From Salminus brasiliensis (lineage: Eukaryota > Chordata > Actinopteri > Characiformes > Bryconidae), in assembly GCF_030463535.1 (NCBI RefSeq), contig NC_132878.1, forward strand, positions 87,368,355 to 87,432,354: 64,000 bases of DNA. Reading direction: 5' to 3'. Every line of letters begins with the position of its first letter. Within the stretch, counting starts at the first letter, position 1. Positions 63,655-64,000 of the stretch are shown in pieces. The position numbers and the translations under genes were made by a program. The notes below the pieces were generated by a model. That model was not told the origin of the DNA. It worked only from the letters and a program-made list of their open reading frames with translations, and ran no database searches.

Positions 63655-64000
63655 CTATGTCAAAATGTTTGTGGACACCCCTTCTAATGAATGCATTTAG
63701 CTACTTTAAGTGGCATTCTTTGCTGACACAGATGTGCAAATACACACACAGCTTGAGTAGACCATGTAACGAAGCACTGACAATAGAATAGGACACTCTG
63801 GAGCAGATTAACATTAACCTATCGGCACTACACCTGATGCCAGGCATGGGCTAGAGGAGTATATAGCCTCCTATCATTGAGCTGGGTTCTCTGGAATGAT
63901 GGTGCTCTATCTAATACTTAATGGGATGAGTTGGGGATTAGGTGGGGTGATGATCACATCCTGATGTCACTAACACTTTCGTTGATTGTTCGTTGATGAA
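63655..64000. mobile_element. Non-autonomous DNA-transposon-like repeat (copy 2), cut by the window edge
   Basis: CAAAATGTTTGTGGACACCC, TTTGCTGACACAGATGTGCA, GCACTACACCTGATGCCAGG and GTTCTCTGGAATGATGGTGC match 52425-52750 in the same order and orientation. Confidence 0.7.

Overview
The window is teleost fish genomic DNA. It has intron-split genes with GT-AG junctions, dense TA and CA microsatellites, tRNA-derived SINEs, several Tc1-like transposon relics, an L2/CR1-type LINE tail, a retroviral env/LTR relic and fish-style minisatellites. The gene content and repeats would suit an otophysan such as a characiform or catfish, but the species cannot be fixed from the sequence alone.

Layout. (1) 1-3.45 kb: a decayed hAT-like transposase scrap and repeats, then the last four coding exons of an unrecognised + strand gene (1481-3121). 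(2) 4.7-10.4 kb: a complete six-exon TRIM35-like RING/B-box/coiled-coil/PRY-SPRY gene on the - strand (467 codons, all splice phases fit), with a consensus ISRE about 235 bp upstream of its ATG. (3) 10.4-40.3 kb: an all-+ tandem family of four paralogues, called A to D here, that I cannot assign to a named family. Genes B, C and D each have a 14-nt first coding exon (M-A-x-x-R) and one long second exon. B and D have canonical ISREs in front of exon 1, C has a degraded one, and A has one candidate site about 2.5 kb upstream. The conserved core (H-x-T, GGF, WWS, YGNFRFTF, an invariant Glu in YK(Q/K)E, WDHVAVAFH) is compatible with an ADP-ribosyltransferase-like fold; that is a hypothesis. B and C lie in a roughly 5-kb segmental duplication, with a nearly identical internal patch that suggests gene conversion. 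B's intron holds a broken endogenous retrovirus env fragment followed by a solo-like LTR. A 1.1-kb 31-bp minisatellite separates A from B, and a 2.3-kb array of 205/207-bp higher-order repeats ends about 400 bp before D's ISRE. (4) 45.2-54.3 kb: complete glipr2 (GAPR-1, a CAP-domain protein, 154 aa, five exons, + strand). (5) 58.3-63.6 kb: the 3' part of nacad (NAC-alpha domain) on the - strand, running off the right end.

Functional reading: a TRIM gene next to a multigene family, both with the same GAAAGTGAAA element, suggests an interferon-inducible antiviral neighbourhood between ordinary cell-biology genes (glipr2, nacad). The four-gene family is the best candidate here for an undescribed system. 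Everything between these genes is intron, repeat or AT-rich sequence in which I see no further gene.
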